From: Streptosporangium subroseum
GTDB taxonomy: Bacteria > Actinomycetota > Actinomycetes > Streptosporangiales > Streptosporangiaceae
Direction: 5' to 3'
Assembly (NCBI RefSeq): GCF_900188345.1
Contig: NZ_FZOD01000003.1
Coordinates: 186,001 to 250,000 of the forward strand
Length of the DNA stretch: 64,000 bases
Under the pieces are notes generated by a model. It saw nothing but the letters and a program-made list of their open reading frames with translations. It did no database searches and had not been told where the DNA came from. Numbering within the stretch: position 1 is the first letter of the stretch; each line of letters opens with the position of its first letter. Positions 17,154-25,034 of this stretch are shown here, one piece after another. Both the position numbers and the translations under genes were made by a program.

Positions 17154-17195
17154 TCCGGTACGGCTTACGCCCCGGGAGGCGTAAGCCGTACCGGA
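17154..17195. terminator. 18-bp perfect hairpin, bidirectional terminator
   Basis: Arms 17154-17171 and 17178-17195 are fully complementary with a 6-nt loop. It fills the gap between the convergent roadblock operon and hydrolase gene, so it can stop transcription from both sides. Confidence 0.88.
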
Positions 17196-17197
17196 GC

Positions 17198-18058
17198 TCA
17201 ATCTTCGGCGGCCGCGGTGAGCTCGCCGATCGCGCCGACGAACTCGGGCCAGAGCGGGCGGGGCAGATCGTGCCCCATGCCGGGGAAGGTGATGAGCCCC
17301 GCTCCGGGGATCGCCTCCGCCGTGGCGATCCCGCCGGAGAGCGGCACGAGCTGGTCGTCCTCACCGTGCAGCACGAGGGCGCGCACCGTGAGCTCCTTGA
17401 GCATCGGCGCGCGGTCGGCGGAGGCCGTGATCGCGGCGAGCTGTCTGGCCGATCCGGCGGGATCGAAGGACCGGTCGTAGCTCAGCCCGGCGAGCCTGGT
17501 GGTCCGCTCACGGTCGAGCGGATATCCCGGGGAGCCGATGACCTCCCAGGTGGCCAGCGCTCGCTGGATCGCGGTCTCGCGGTCGGACGCGGGTGGCGCC
17601 ATGAGCGCCGCCATCGCCGCCTGGGTGGGACGGGCGGCCTCCGGGCTCGGAGTGGACATGATCGAGGTGAGGCTGCGCACCCGGTGCGGGTGGCGGATCG
17701 CCAGCAACTGAGCGATCATGCCGCCCATCGAGGCGCCGACCACGTGTGCGGACTCCCAGCCGAGCGCGTCCAGCAGCCCCGCGGCGTCGTCGGCCATGTC
17801 GTCCAGCAGGTAGGGGGCCCGCATGTTCTCGCCGAAAACGGGGGCGCCCGCGTCGTGGAGATGGGTGCTCTCACCGACGTCGCGATTGTCGAACCGTACG
17901 ACATGGTGTCCCGCGTCGGCGAGAGCCCCGCAGAACTCCTCGTCCCAGTGGATCAGCTGGGAGCCGAGTCCCATGACCAGGAGAAGCGGGCGGCCCCGGG
18001 GGGAGCCGAAGGTGTCGTAGGCGATCTCGATGCCGTTCGCCGAGGCGCGCTGAGTCAT
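17198..18058 (-). CDS. Alpha/beta hydrolase
   Basis: Cytosolic alpha/beta-hydrolase of 286 residues. The oxyanion MGLGSQL segment, nucleophile elbow GASMGG (Ser in the middle), acid in HGEDDQLVP and catalytic His in GMGHDLP are all present, so the triad is complete. Family members include esterases, epoxide hydrolases and anthracycline methylesterase-like enzymes; the substrate is unknown. TAGGAG before ATG 18058 fixes the start over an upstream in-frame ATG. Confidence 0.9.
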   Translation of the reverse strand: MTQRASANGIEIAYDTFGSPRGRPLLLVMGLGSQLIHWDEEFCGALADAGHHVVRFDNRDVGESTHLHDAGAPVFGENMRAPYLLDDMADDAAGLLDALGWESAHVVGASMGGMIAQLLAIRHPHRVRSLTSIMSTPSPEAARPTQAAMAALMAPPASDRETAIQRALATWEVIGSPGYPLDRERTTRLAGLSYDRSFDPAGSARQLAAITASADRAPMLKELTVRALVLHGEDDQLVPLSGGIATAEAIPGAGLITFPGMGHDLPRPLWPEFVGAIGELTAAAED

Positions 18059-18185
18059 GGCACTCCTACCGTGCTGGTCCCGCGAATGTCCTGTCGATCC
18101 TGCGGAACAGAATGTCATTCGGTAGAAACGAGGACAAGGGCGGGAGTCCGGCGTCGTAGGCGCCCGGCCTGGTTAAGGCCGTCGG

Positions 18186-18878
18186 TCAGTCGTTGACGAC
18201 GTCGACCTTCGGGGGCGTGGCGGGGTTGTTGTCCTTGCGGCTCCACGCGCCGGTGGAGAACGCCATGGGGTAGTTCTTCTTGCCCACGCCGGTGCCCCAC
18301 TTGGTGACCACGTACTGGACGTCGATGTGGCCCAGGCCTCCGTTGCCCTCCACGGCGAGCGTGTCGGAGTTGAACGTGCCGCCGGTCAGGTCGGCGAAGG
18401 TCTTGGCGTCGATGTCGATCATGATTCCGCTGCTGGAGGGCGTGCCGGGGCCGCGGTCACCGACAAAGAAGGGGGCCTTCTTGCCCTTGTAGATGACGTA
18501 GCCCTCGGTGAACAGGGGCCAGCTCGGACTGGCGATCATGCCCTTCTGCATCGGCTTGCCGCTCGCGGGCAGGCCGGTGTCCCCGGCGCGGCCGGAGGCG
18601 TCGTCCCAGAAGTAGGAGGCCTTGGTCGAACCCTTGAGGAGGGGGACGTCCGAATCGAGCTTGGGCTCGGGGCTCGTCGGTGCGTTGAGGCCCGCCGGCA
18701 CGTCGAGGCTCGCCGGCGCGAAACCCGCCACGGCGGGGGACACCGAGGCAGGGAGCGCGTCCGCGCAGTGCGCGGAGGCCGGGAGTGCCGAGGCGACACC
18801 GGCGGAGGTCAGGATGCTCGCGCCAAGGAGGGTGGCAGCGGCGAGACGGTTCTTATGCGGACTGAGGGAGAAACGCAT
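18186..18878 (-). CDS. Secreted protein with DRGP motif, behind a c-di-AMP riboswitch
   Basis: Exported protein of 230 residues: signal peptide (about 1-36, ending ALPASA), a proline/alanine-rich linker, then a compact domain. The domain contains FFVGDRGPG, IMIDIDAKTFADLTGG and a final IDVQYVVTKWGTGVGKKNYP stretch. The DRGP-x-IDI pattern recalls double-psi beta-barrel wall enzymes (RlpA/expansin-like) and, more weakly, GH75 chitosanases; I cannot settle this. Control by a c-di-AMP riboswitch, which in actinobacteria governs wall-remodelling enzymes, supports a cell-wall role. ATG 18878 follows AGAGG; the protein begins about 160 bp downstream of an 18-codon leader ORF. Confidence 0.72.
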   Translation of the reverse strand: MRFSLSPHKNRLAAATLLGASILTSAGVASALPASAHCADALPASVSPAVAGFAPASLDVPAGLNAPTSPEPKLDSDVPLLKGSTKASYFWDDASGRAGDTGLPASGKPMQKGMIASPSWPLFTEGYVIYKGKKAPFFVGDRGPGTPSSSGIMIDIDAKTFADLTGGTFNSDTLAVEGNGGLGHIDVQYVVTKWGTGVGKKNYPMAFSTGAWSRKDNNPATPPKVDVVND

Positions 18879-19039
18879 GGAAGAGCCTCTTTCGCGAGGG
18901 AATGGGGCAGCCGCGTGCGACACACGGGGAGGAGGCACTGGCGGAGACGCGCTCACAGAACGGGAGGACGTAGCCGGATCAACCGGGCGCTACGCGGAGC
19001 ACGTGCGGGAGGACACCGCGATCAGGTGCGGCGGAGGTG

Positions 19040-19096
19040 CTAGACGATCGACACGAACGGAAGATGCACCGGTACGAACATGACGCGGTGATCCAT
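19040..19096 (-). CDS. 18-codon leader ORF directly after the c-di-AMP riboswitch
   Basis: ATG 19096 is preceded by GGAGAGGAG at ideal distance and opens an ORF MDHRVMFVPVHLPFVSIV followed by TAG (19040-19042). The strong ribosome binding site belongs to the 3' edge of the riboswitch. The leader is 162 bp upstream of the secreted-protein start. It may couple riboswitch state to translation or transcription of the main gene; it may also be a chance ORF. Confidence 0.45.
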   Translation of the reverse strand: MDHRVMFVPVHLPFVSIV

Positions 19097-19097
19097 A

Positions 19098-19250
19098 GGG
19101 GATCTCCTCTCCATCTCGTCTACCGGGTTAGCTGACGGGTTCGGGCGGTGGAGTTGCCCTACCGCCGCACGTTCGCGGCGGATTCACCCCACGAGGTGGG
19201 TCCCCGGCTCCCGCGGCCCTACTGACCTTGGGATTCGACGCGGCTGGCCG
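19098..19250 (-). ncRNA. c-di-AMP riboswitch (ydaO/yuaA class)
   Basis: On the minus strand the conserved blocks appear in order: TCGAATCCC, GGGAGCCGGGGACCCA, GTGGGGTGAATCC, a variable GCCGCGAACGTGCGGC stem, GGTAGGGCAACT, CCGAACCCGTCAGCTAACC and GGTAGACGAGA. These are the signature segments of the ydaO/yuaA c-di-AMP riboswitch, which acts as an off-switch. Boundaries are approximate. It controls the leftward secreted-protein gene. Confidence 0.93.
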
Positions 19251-19424
19251 CTCCTTCCGATGAAGGGCAGGTCGCCAACCGGTAAATGGGACACTACCGA
19301 CCCAAGGGGACAAAGCAAAGCAAAAGCCACGAAAGCCCCAGAAGATCTACCTGCAATCGTCAAGGAACCCTTACCGGGCAGACCTTGACCATCTTGCTCA
19401 CGGGCGTTGACTTCAGTGAAACTG

Positions 19425-19441
19425 TTAGTAAAGTTACCTAA
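19425..19441. promoter_or_regulatory. Operator-like box before the LPMO gene, related to the ngcE box
   Basis: TTAGTAAAGTTACCTAA matches the ngcE palindrome (TTAGGAAAGTTTCCTAA) at 15 of 17 positions, 67 bp before the LPMO start. It is less symmetric than the ngcE copy. Shared control by one sugar-responsive repressor is inferred. Confidence 0.6.
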
Positions 19442-19507
19442 TAGTCGACCGACGATCATCACCTTGAAGTGCGATTTCTTCCTTTCCACCCCGGGGGAGA
19501 CAGTCTA

Positions 19508-20395
19508 ATGAACAAGCGTAAGATCGCTTTGATCGCCGCTGCCGCCAGTGCGCCGGCCCTTCTCTCGACGGTGCTGATCACTTCCGCGCAAGCCCATGGT
19601 TCGATGGAATCCCCGGTCAGCCGGGTCTACGCGTGCTTCCTGGAGGGACCGGAGAGTCCCGACACCGCCGCGTGCAAGGCCGCGGTCACGACCGGCGGCA
19701 CCCAGCCGCTCTACGACTGGAACGAGATCAACATCGGTGACGCCGCAGGGCGGCACCGTACGATCATCCCCGACGGCACGCTGTGCAGCGCCGGGCGCGC
19801 CAAGTATCGGGGGTTCGACGCGGCCCGCACCGACTGGCCCTCGACCGCGCTCCCCGCGGGCGGCGGCGCCTACACCTTCAGGTACAAGGCCACCGCGCCC
19901 CACCCGGGCAGCTTCGACGTGTATGTCACCAAGAACGGCTACAACCCCGCCCAGCCGCTGAAGTGGTCGGACCTGGAGACCACGCCGTTCCTCAAGGTCA
20001 CCAACCCGGGCCTGGTCAACGGTGCCTACGTCATGCAGGGCCAACTCCCCTCGGGCAAGAGCGGGCGCCATCTCATCTACTCGATCTGGCAGCGCTCCGA
20101 CAGCCCGGAGGCCTTCTACACCTGCTCCGACGTGACCTTCGGCGGCACCGCCTCCCCCAGCCCGACCCCGACGGTCACCCCCACCCCGACTCCCCCCGCC
20201 ACCCCGAAGCCCACTCCGACCCCCACGCCCACCCCGACTCCCCCGGGTTCGGCACAGGCCTGGCGCACGGGCGTCTCCTACGCCACCGGAGCGCTGGTGA
20301 CCTACTCCGGGGCCACCTACCGCTGCCTCCAGTCGCACACCTCGCTGACCGGCTGGGAGCCGTCCAACGTCCCCGCCCTCTGGCAGCGCCTCTGA
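19508..20395 (+). CDS. Lytic polysaccharide monooxygenase (AA10) with CBM5/12 chitin-binding module
   Basis: Secreted copper enzyme that oxidatively cleaves crystalline chitin or cellulose. Of 295 residues, the first 34 form a signal peptide ending SAQA, which exposes the catalytic His in HGSMESPVSR. The second copper-binding His is in the TAPHPG segment, and the AA10 domain ends near CSDVTFGG. A Pro/Thr linker of PTPT repeats joins a C-terminal CBM5/12-like module (AWRTGVSYATGALVTYSGATYRC..WEPSNVPALW). ATG 19508 follows GGGGGA. The chitin-type binding module, the nearby NgcEFG importer and the shared operator indicate a role in chitin use. Confidence 0.95.
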   Translation: MNKRKIALIAAAASAPALLSTVLITSAQAHGSMESPVSRVYACFLEGPESPDTAACKAAVTTGGTQPLYDWNEINIGDAAGRHRTIIPDGTLCSAGRAKYRGFDAARTDWPSTALPAGGGAYTFRYKATAPHPGSFDVYVTKNGYNPAQPLKWSDLETTPFLKVTNPGLVNGAYVMQGQLPSGKSGRHLIYSIWQRSDSPEAFYTCSDVTFGGTASPSPTPTVTPTPTPPATPKPTPTPTPTPTPPGSAQAWRTGVSYATGALVTYSGATYRCLQSHTSLTGWEPSNVPALWQRL

Positions 20396-20440
20396 AATCC
20401 CCGGGCCTCTGTAAAATCTCTGGCCTCCGTAAAACCCCCG

Positions 20441-20473
20441 AGGAGACCCGGCCCGAGGCGGCCGGGCCTCCTT
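20441..20473 (+). terminator. Hairpin terminator after the LPMO gene
   Basis: About 13-bp stem (AGGAGACCCGGCC with GGCCGGGCCTCCT, one mismatch) and 6-nt loop, 45 bp after the stop. It may also stop the convergent YciI gene. Confidence 0.7.
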
Positions 20474-20505
20474 GAGTGCCTCCCGCACCGCCCGCGCGTG
20501 AGTGG

Positions 20506-20844
20506 TCAGGCGGGCAACGCGTCACCCGGGAAGCTCCGGGCAGGATGCACCTCGTAGACGAAAACACCTGCTTTAACGCCCGGGTCGTCATCCATGATCT
20601 TGATCGTCTCGTCCTGGTCAAGGTTGAAGATGCCGATGCCGCTGACCTCGGTCTCGTCCATGACCGGGAGAACGACGGACAGCAGCCCGTCGGCGCGCAG
20701 GGAGAAGTTGCGCCGCCCGTGCTCCCAGATGATGCCGTCGACGCCTTCCATCTGCCGGTTGGGGCCGGTTTTGAGGATCACGACGGTGTACGGCTTTGCC
20801 GTCGACAACTGCGCGCGCATCTGCTCATCGGTGATGGTCGCCAT
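20506..20844 (-). CDS. YciI-like (YCII domain) protein
   Basis: Cytosolic ferredoxin-like-fold protein of 112 residues. It has the YCII pattern: YTVVILKTGPNRQMEG, IIWEHGRRNFSLRADGLLSVV, a SGIGIFN strand, and a final AGVFVYEVHPARSFPGDALP. A His and an acid in these blocks are the usual conserved polar residues. Function of the family is poorly known. ATG 20844 follows GGGAG; the frame is open 17 codons upstream without an initiation signal. Confidence 0.85.
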   Translation of the reverse strand: MATITDEQMRAQLSTAKPYTVVILKTGPNRQMEGVDGIIWEHGRRNFSLRADGLLSVVLPVMDETEVSGIGIFNLDQDETIKIMDDDPGVKAGVFVYEVHPARSFPGDALPA

Positions 20845-20953
20845 CTTCGTCTCCCTGTTCGGTAACCAGTACTTGATACACGGTCCCCCCGACAAAAGGT
20901 CCTTCGTCCTGAGGATCGCGCGCGGGGAAAACCGCCGGGGGACGACCGGCCCG

Positions 20954-21805
20954 TCAGTCCCACCAGAAGGACCAGGTGTTCCTGCCCTTGATCTGCTCGG
21001 CGTAGTCGATCAGCGTCCCGGCGCCCTGGGTGATGCTGTCGGGACAGAACGTCCAGTGTTCGGCGGCGACGTGCAGGGCGTGTTCCGAGGTCACCGGGGG
21101 CGCGGCGATGCTCAGGTCCAGGGTGTTGAACCCCATGCCGACCACCCGTGCCCCGAATCTCTCCTCCCAGCTCCGCACCACGGCGGCGAGCGGGACCATC
21201 CACTCGTTGTGGTTCAGGGCGCCCTGCCACCCCATGACGGCCAGAGCGTCGGCCCCCCGATCGGCCGCGATCAGCCCGAGAGGGGTCCTGCGCTCGGCCA
21301 CAAGCCCGGCGTACCAGTCGGCGACCACGCCGGGGTCGGCGGCGAGCTTGCCGGACGGGGCCGGACCCGGGCACTCGGGACCGAACGGGTCCAGCAGCTC
21401 CAGCTGGTCGATATGGGCCCTCGCGATCCAGTCCGCCCACACCTCGGCCATGAACGCCGCCGTGTGGTAGTGATCGATCTCGACCACCGTGTCCGGAGCG
21501 ACCTGGCCCGTCGACCACGGCTGTATGGAGTCCTCCAGCAGCACCGGCCACAGACCCGAGTGCTCATGCTGGGCCCGGAGATCGGCCCACAGCTCACCCG
21601 GCACCGCCTCGTCACTGAGCCAGAACGCCGGACGGCGACGAATGGCCAGCTGTGCGTAACCGGGGTCGGGCCAGACCACATCCCCCGGCGGCAACTCCAC
21701 CGAGAGCGTCCGCCCGTCACCTCCGTCGGCGAACAGCTGACCCAGCACTGGCGGAAGTTGCCCACGCTCGCATTCGTCCATCTCTACCGATCCGATCCTG
21801 ACCAC
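20954..21805 (-). CDS. DUF4253 domain-containing protein
   Basis: Cytosolic protein of 283 residues. The C-terminal about 110 residues match DUF4253: GWQGALNHNEWMVPLAAVVRSWEERFGARVVGMGF, TLDLSIAAPP, HALHVAAEHWTFCPD and a final Trp-rich end. The N-terminal half is a variable region. Such proteins are seen in actinobacteria and sometimes near toxin-immunity loci, but nothing of that kind is next to it. Function unknown. Confidence 0.78.
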   Translation of the reverse strand: MVRIGSVEMDECERGQLPPVLGQLFADGGDGRTLSVELPPGDVVWPDPGYAQLAIRRRPAFWLSDEAVPGELWADLRAQHEHSGLWPVLLEDSIQPWSTGQVAPDTVVEIDHYHTAAFMAEVWADWIARAHIDQLELLDPFGPECPGPAPSGKLAADPGVVADWYAGLVAERRTPLGLIAADRGADALAVMGWQGALNHNEWMVPLAAVVRSWEERFGARVVGMGFNTLDLSIAAPPVTSEHALHVAAEHWTFCPDSITQGAGTLIDYAEQIKGRNTWSFWWD

Positions 21806-22023
21806 GGATCAATTTTGGCCTGTCAAGCGCCCCAAGGGACAGTTCTGCCCTGGGCCAGGCAAAAATTATCGGTATACCGCCGGATAGAACGAGGGGCGGG
21901 GGCGTCAGAAAGCGATGTCCGCCGTCTGTCCGCCGCTTCCGCCCGCCGGGGCGACCCCCGCCCCGGCAGGCCTCCTCAACGCGGGGCGCCGGAGGAGCGC
22001 CGGTCACCCCCGCCTACACCGTA

Positions 22024-22103
22024 CCGAGCAGTGCCGGCCAGTGCCGAGCAGTGCCGGTCAGTGCCGGTCAGTGCCGAGCAGTGCCCGTCAGTGCCCGTCA
22101 GGA
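22024..22103. repeat. Eight tandem 10-bp repeats overlapping the formamidase stop
   Basis: Units of CCG(A/G)(G/C/T)CAGTG or CCCGTCAGTG run without spacers; the last unit holds the fmdA stop codon (22098-22100). The gap 21806-22023 upstream of the DUF4253 gene holds no gene. A slippage-type minisatellite, not CRISPR. Confidence 0.9.
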
Positions 22104-23345
22104 CGTCACGGCGCACTGCCCCCTGTCCCTCTTGACGGGTCCCTCCGCGTTCGGACGCACGTCGAAGTCGAATATCGCCGTCGGCAGGTAGAGGGAGCAG
22201 CACGCGTTGGGAATGTCGACGATCCCGCTGATCCGCCCCTCGATGGGCGCCGAACCGAGAAGCAGGTAGGCCTGCTCGCCCGTGTAGCCCCACTTCTTGA
22301 GGTACTCGATGGCGTTGAGGCAGGCCCGGCGGTAGGCCAGCGTCGCGTCGAGGTAGTAGTTCGTGTCCGTGTCGTGGTCGACCGAGATGCCGATGAACGA
22401 CATGAACTCCGTGTAGCGCGGCTCGACGTTGCCCGGCATGAAGATCGGGTTGGTGGTGACGCCGTACTTCTCCATGCCTCCCTTGATGAGGTCCACGCGG
22501 AAGTCGATGAAGCCGCCCATCTCGATCGCGCCGCAGAAGGTGATCTCACCGTCGCCCTGGCTGAAGTGCAGGTCAGCTCCCGAGAGCTTGGCGTCCTTCA
22601 CGAAGACGGGGTAGAAGACGCGCGCCCCGCGGGTGAAGTTCTTGATGTCGTGGTTGCCGCCGTTCTCCCGTGCGGGCACGGTGCGAGCCCCTTCGGCGGC
22701 GATTCGGTTCGCCAGGTCGCCGGTCGCCGTTCCGGCGAGGGCGTTGTCGGCCAGCGGCGGCAGGCCCAGTTCAGGGATCCTGTCGGGATCGAGGGCGATG
22801 AGGGCCCGCTCCCTCCGGTTCCAGCTCGCGAGCAGCTCCGTCGACGGCGCGGTGCCGAACAGCCCGGGGTGGGTGATGCCGGCGTACCGGACGCCGGGCA
22901 GGTGACGGGAGGTCGCGTATATACCGTGGAAGTCCCAGATCGCCTTGTACGCGTCGGGGAAGTAGTCGGTCAGGAAGCCGCCGCCGTTCGCCTTGGCGAA
23001 CACGCCGGTGTAGCCCCAGCCCTGTCCCGACACACCGCCGGTCTGCTGGGGAACCGGCCCCAGGTCGAGGATGTCGACCACCAGGAGATCTCCCGGCTCC
23101 GCTCCCTCGACCCCGATGGGTCCGCTCAGCATGTGCGTCTGGGACAGGTCGACGTCACGCACGTCGTTGGCCGAGTCGTTGTTGCCTATCTGGGCGTCGG
23201 TCCAGTCCCTGCATTCGAGGCGGAACTCGTCTCCGGGGCGCACCATGGCGGCCGTGGGGATATCGGGATGCCACCGGTTGTGGCCGGGTACGGCCTGGTC
23301 GCGCATTGACTTCGACTGGTCCACGCTGAATATGACTTTGGGCAT
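22098..23345 (-). CDS. fmdA: Formamidase (acetamidase/formamidase family)
   Basis: Cytosolic amidohydrolase of 415 residues that converts formamide to formate and ammonia. FmdA signatures are visible: the N-terminal PGHNRWHPDIP, VVDILDLGPV, GGNHDIKNFTRGARVFYPVFV, LHFSQGDGEITFCGAIEM, and the C-terminal NACCSLYLPTAIFDFDVRPN. Length is normal for the family. It is the last gene of a three-gene unit with an AmiS-type channel and an FmdB-type zinc ribbon, the usual formamide-use arrangement. The C-terminal end runs into a 10-bp tandem repeat. Confidence 0.95.
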   Translation of the reverse strand: MPKVIFSVDQSKSMRDQAVPGHNRWHPDIPTAAMVRPGDEFRLECRDWTDAQIGNNDSANDVRDVDLSQTHMLSGPIGVEGAEPGDLLVVDILDLGPVPQQTGGVSGQGWGYTGVFAKANGGGFLTDYFPDAYKAIWDFHGIYATSRHLPGVRYAGITHPGLFGTAPSTELLASWNRRERALIALDPDRIPELGLPPLADNALAGTATGDLANRIAAEGARTVPARENGGNHDIKNFTRGARVFYPVFVKDAKLSGADLHFSQGDGEITFCGAIEMGGFIDFRVDLIKGGMEKYGVTTNPIFMPGNVEPRYTEFMSFIGISVDHDTDTNYYLDATLAYRRACLNAIEYLKKWGYTGEQAYLLLGSAPIEGRISGIVDIPNACCSLYLPTAIFDFDVRPNAEGPVKRDRGQCAVTS

Positions 23346-23452
23346 GACGGGTTCTCCTCCTGGATCAGACGCACGACGATCGGATGCCGGAAAGCCGCAT
23401 CACCTCCTCTCCCTCCCTCGGCCCGGCTCTCCTCCGGGTCGTCGCGAACGGT

Positions 23453-24097
23453 TCACCGATGGGCCTGACGGGCGGCGACGGTCTCCCCGCGAGCGGGACC
23501 CATCCCCTGTTTCCTGGTCCGCGGCCACAGCGCACCGAACACGACCACCCCGAACGCGACGAGAATGATCGCGATGAGGCTCTGGTTCCAGCGCTGCCAG
23601 TAACCGCTGAGGAGGAGGAACGCCGGAATGGCCCCCGTGACCCAGCCCTCGATCGCCGTCACCCAGCCCGTGTAGACGGTGAGGTGTTCCCGCTTCAGAC
23701 CCAGCAGCAGGAAGAAGAGGAACCACAGGAACGCCCAGTAGAGCCAGATGACGGCAAAAGGCCTGTCGTTGAGAACCTGGAAATTCGCGTACGAGTAGCC
23801 GAGCGCCATGATGGCCACGAACAGCGAGAAGTAACCGACGCCCGTGGTGTCGAACTCTCCGAGCACACCGATCCCCACGTACAGGTAGGTGAAGGCGAAG
23901 AGGAAGAGGCCCGACGCGTTGAGAATCACATTCGTGTCACCGTTGGCGGTGATGACCAGCACGAGAGGGGTGATCACCTGCAACACCCCGACGAAGAGAT
24001 TGAAAACAGCCGCCGACCGCGGTTCGACCTTCCCCAGGAGCATCAGCCCGTTCATGAAGAGCACCGCACCGACGTAGAGCAGCCCGACGTTTCCCAT
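23453..24097 (-). CDS. amiS: AmiS/UreI family amide/urea channel
   Basis: Inner-membrane protein of 214 residues with about six or seven transmembrane helices beginning with MGNVGLLYVGAVLFMNG, the conserved AmiS/UreI start. Conserved polar-aromatic stretches include FTYLYVGIGVL and WLYWAFLWFLFFLLLG. It likely passes formamide or acetamide to the formamidase encoded next. AGGAGG eight bases before ATG 24097 fixes the start. Confidence 0.93.
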   Translation of the reverse strand: MGNVGLLYVGAVLFMNGLMLLGKVEPRSAAVFNLFVGVLQVITPLVLVITANGDTNVILNASGLFLFAFTYLYVGIGVLGEFDTTGVGYFSLFVAIMALGYSYANFQVLNDRPFAVIWLYWAFLWFLFFLLLGLKREHLTVYTGWVTAIEGWVTGAIPAFLLLSGYWQRWNQSLIAIILVAFGVVVFGALWPRTRKQGMGPARGETVAARQAHR

Positions 24098-24303
24098 CCG
24101 TGGCACCTCCTAGCGTCGGTGATGGTCGATCCAGGTGGGCAACGTGATCCGCTCACGCCATGCGACTGCACGAACGTGCCCCGGCCGCACCGGACGCCGG
24201 CCTTCACCGGGCACGGGCGTCACGGGTTCGGACGTACGAGGATGTGTTGTCCTGTTATTCGGTTGTCCGGCGTTCCGTCGGTCAGTGCCACGGCAGTCGC
24301 CGG

Positions 24304-24579
24304 TCAGGGCCGCGGCAAGCGCGCCAGTGCCGGATGCGGTGGCCGCGGACGCCGCCGGACGGGCAGGCTGGAGACGACCGCCGGAGCCTCCCGGCTCTGC
24401 TCGTCGCGATCGAGGGCGGCGGACAACGCCGGATGCGTACGAGAGATGTTCGGCGGGGAGAAGACGCGACGGGCGCCGCGCTCGCACGTGGAGCAGCCAC
24501 GGGACAGCGGGGCGGTTCCTATCGGAAGGCGCACGTCGAACGGCCCGCACGCCGGGCACAGGTATTCGTAGATCGCCAT
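24304..24579 (-). CDS. fmdB: FmdB-type zinc ribbon protein
   Basis: Small protein of 91 residues with a zinc ribbon: YEYLCPACGPFDVRLPIG then CSTCERGARRVFSPP, giving two CxxC pairs. It is the standard partner of formamidase operons and is thought to regulate or mature the enzyme. It is the first gene; 206 bp of shadow-only sequence separates it from amiS. The start at MAIYEY is preferred to MPMAIYEY. Confidence 0.88.
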   Translation of the reverse strand: MAIYEYLCPACGPFDVRLPIGTAPLSRGCSTCERGARRVFSPPNISRTHPALSAALDRDEQSREAPAVVSSLPVRRRPRPPHPALARLPRP

Positions 24580-25034
24580 AGGCACCCCCGACTGCCCGCC
24601 GGAGAAACAAAGGCTTTCCAGTCTTGACCTTCGGCCGGCGGCACTGTGGATTCACGACGCGTCTGGTCTCCATTTCCGGACTACCGGAACCCCCATCGTT
24701 ATGTCAAGTCCCGAACGGCGTCCACCGGCTCTCCTTGCCCGGAAAGTGGCGTCGCGTGGTCTTCTTCCTTCGTCTACGCCTTCGAGACCTTTTCGCGTGA
24801 CAAAAGGGTCGGCATCCTCTCTTTGCGCATTCCAGACGAACAATACGGAGATTGCCCCGGGAACGCCGCTTCGGGGCCGCGTTCACCCGACCCATTCCGG
24901 TGGAGACCCCGACCACACCTGCAAGGAATCCAGTCAAAAGCGAAAATAACCTGATCTACCGACATAGCATTGCGCTCAAGATTTGACCATTGTTTTCGGT
25001 CGAAATGCGGGGAGATTAATGCCGGAGGTGGAAT
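24580..25034. other. Intergenic region, no gene seen
   Basis: 455 bp of lower GC between divergent fmdB and the 25035 gene. It must hold both promoters. Open frames here lack ribosome binding sites and coding bias; no clear operator was found. Confidence 0.6.

Noticed and set aside
18186..18878. Firm GH75 chitosanase call
   Set aside because: Only a loose GD-x-GP resemblance; the expected GH75 acidic blocks are not matched.
22024..22103. Possible CRISPR array
   Set aside because: Units are 10 bp and contiguous, with no spacers and no cas genes.
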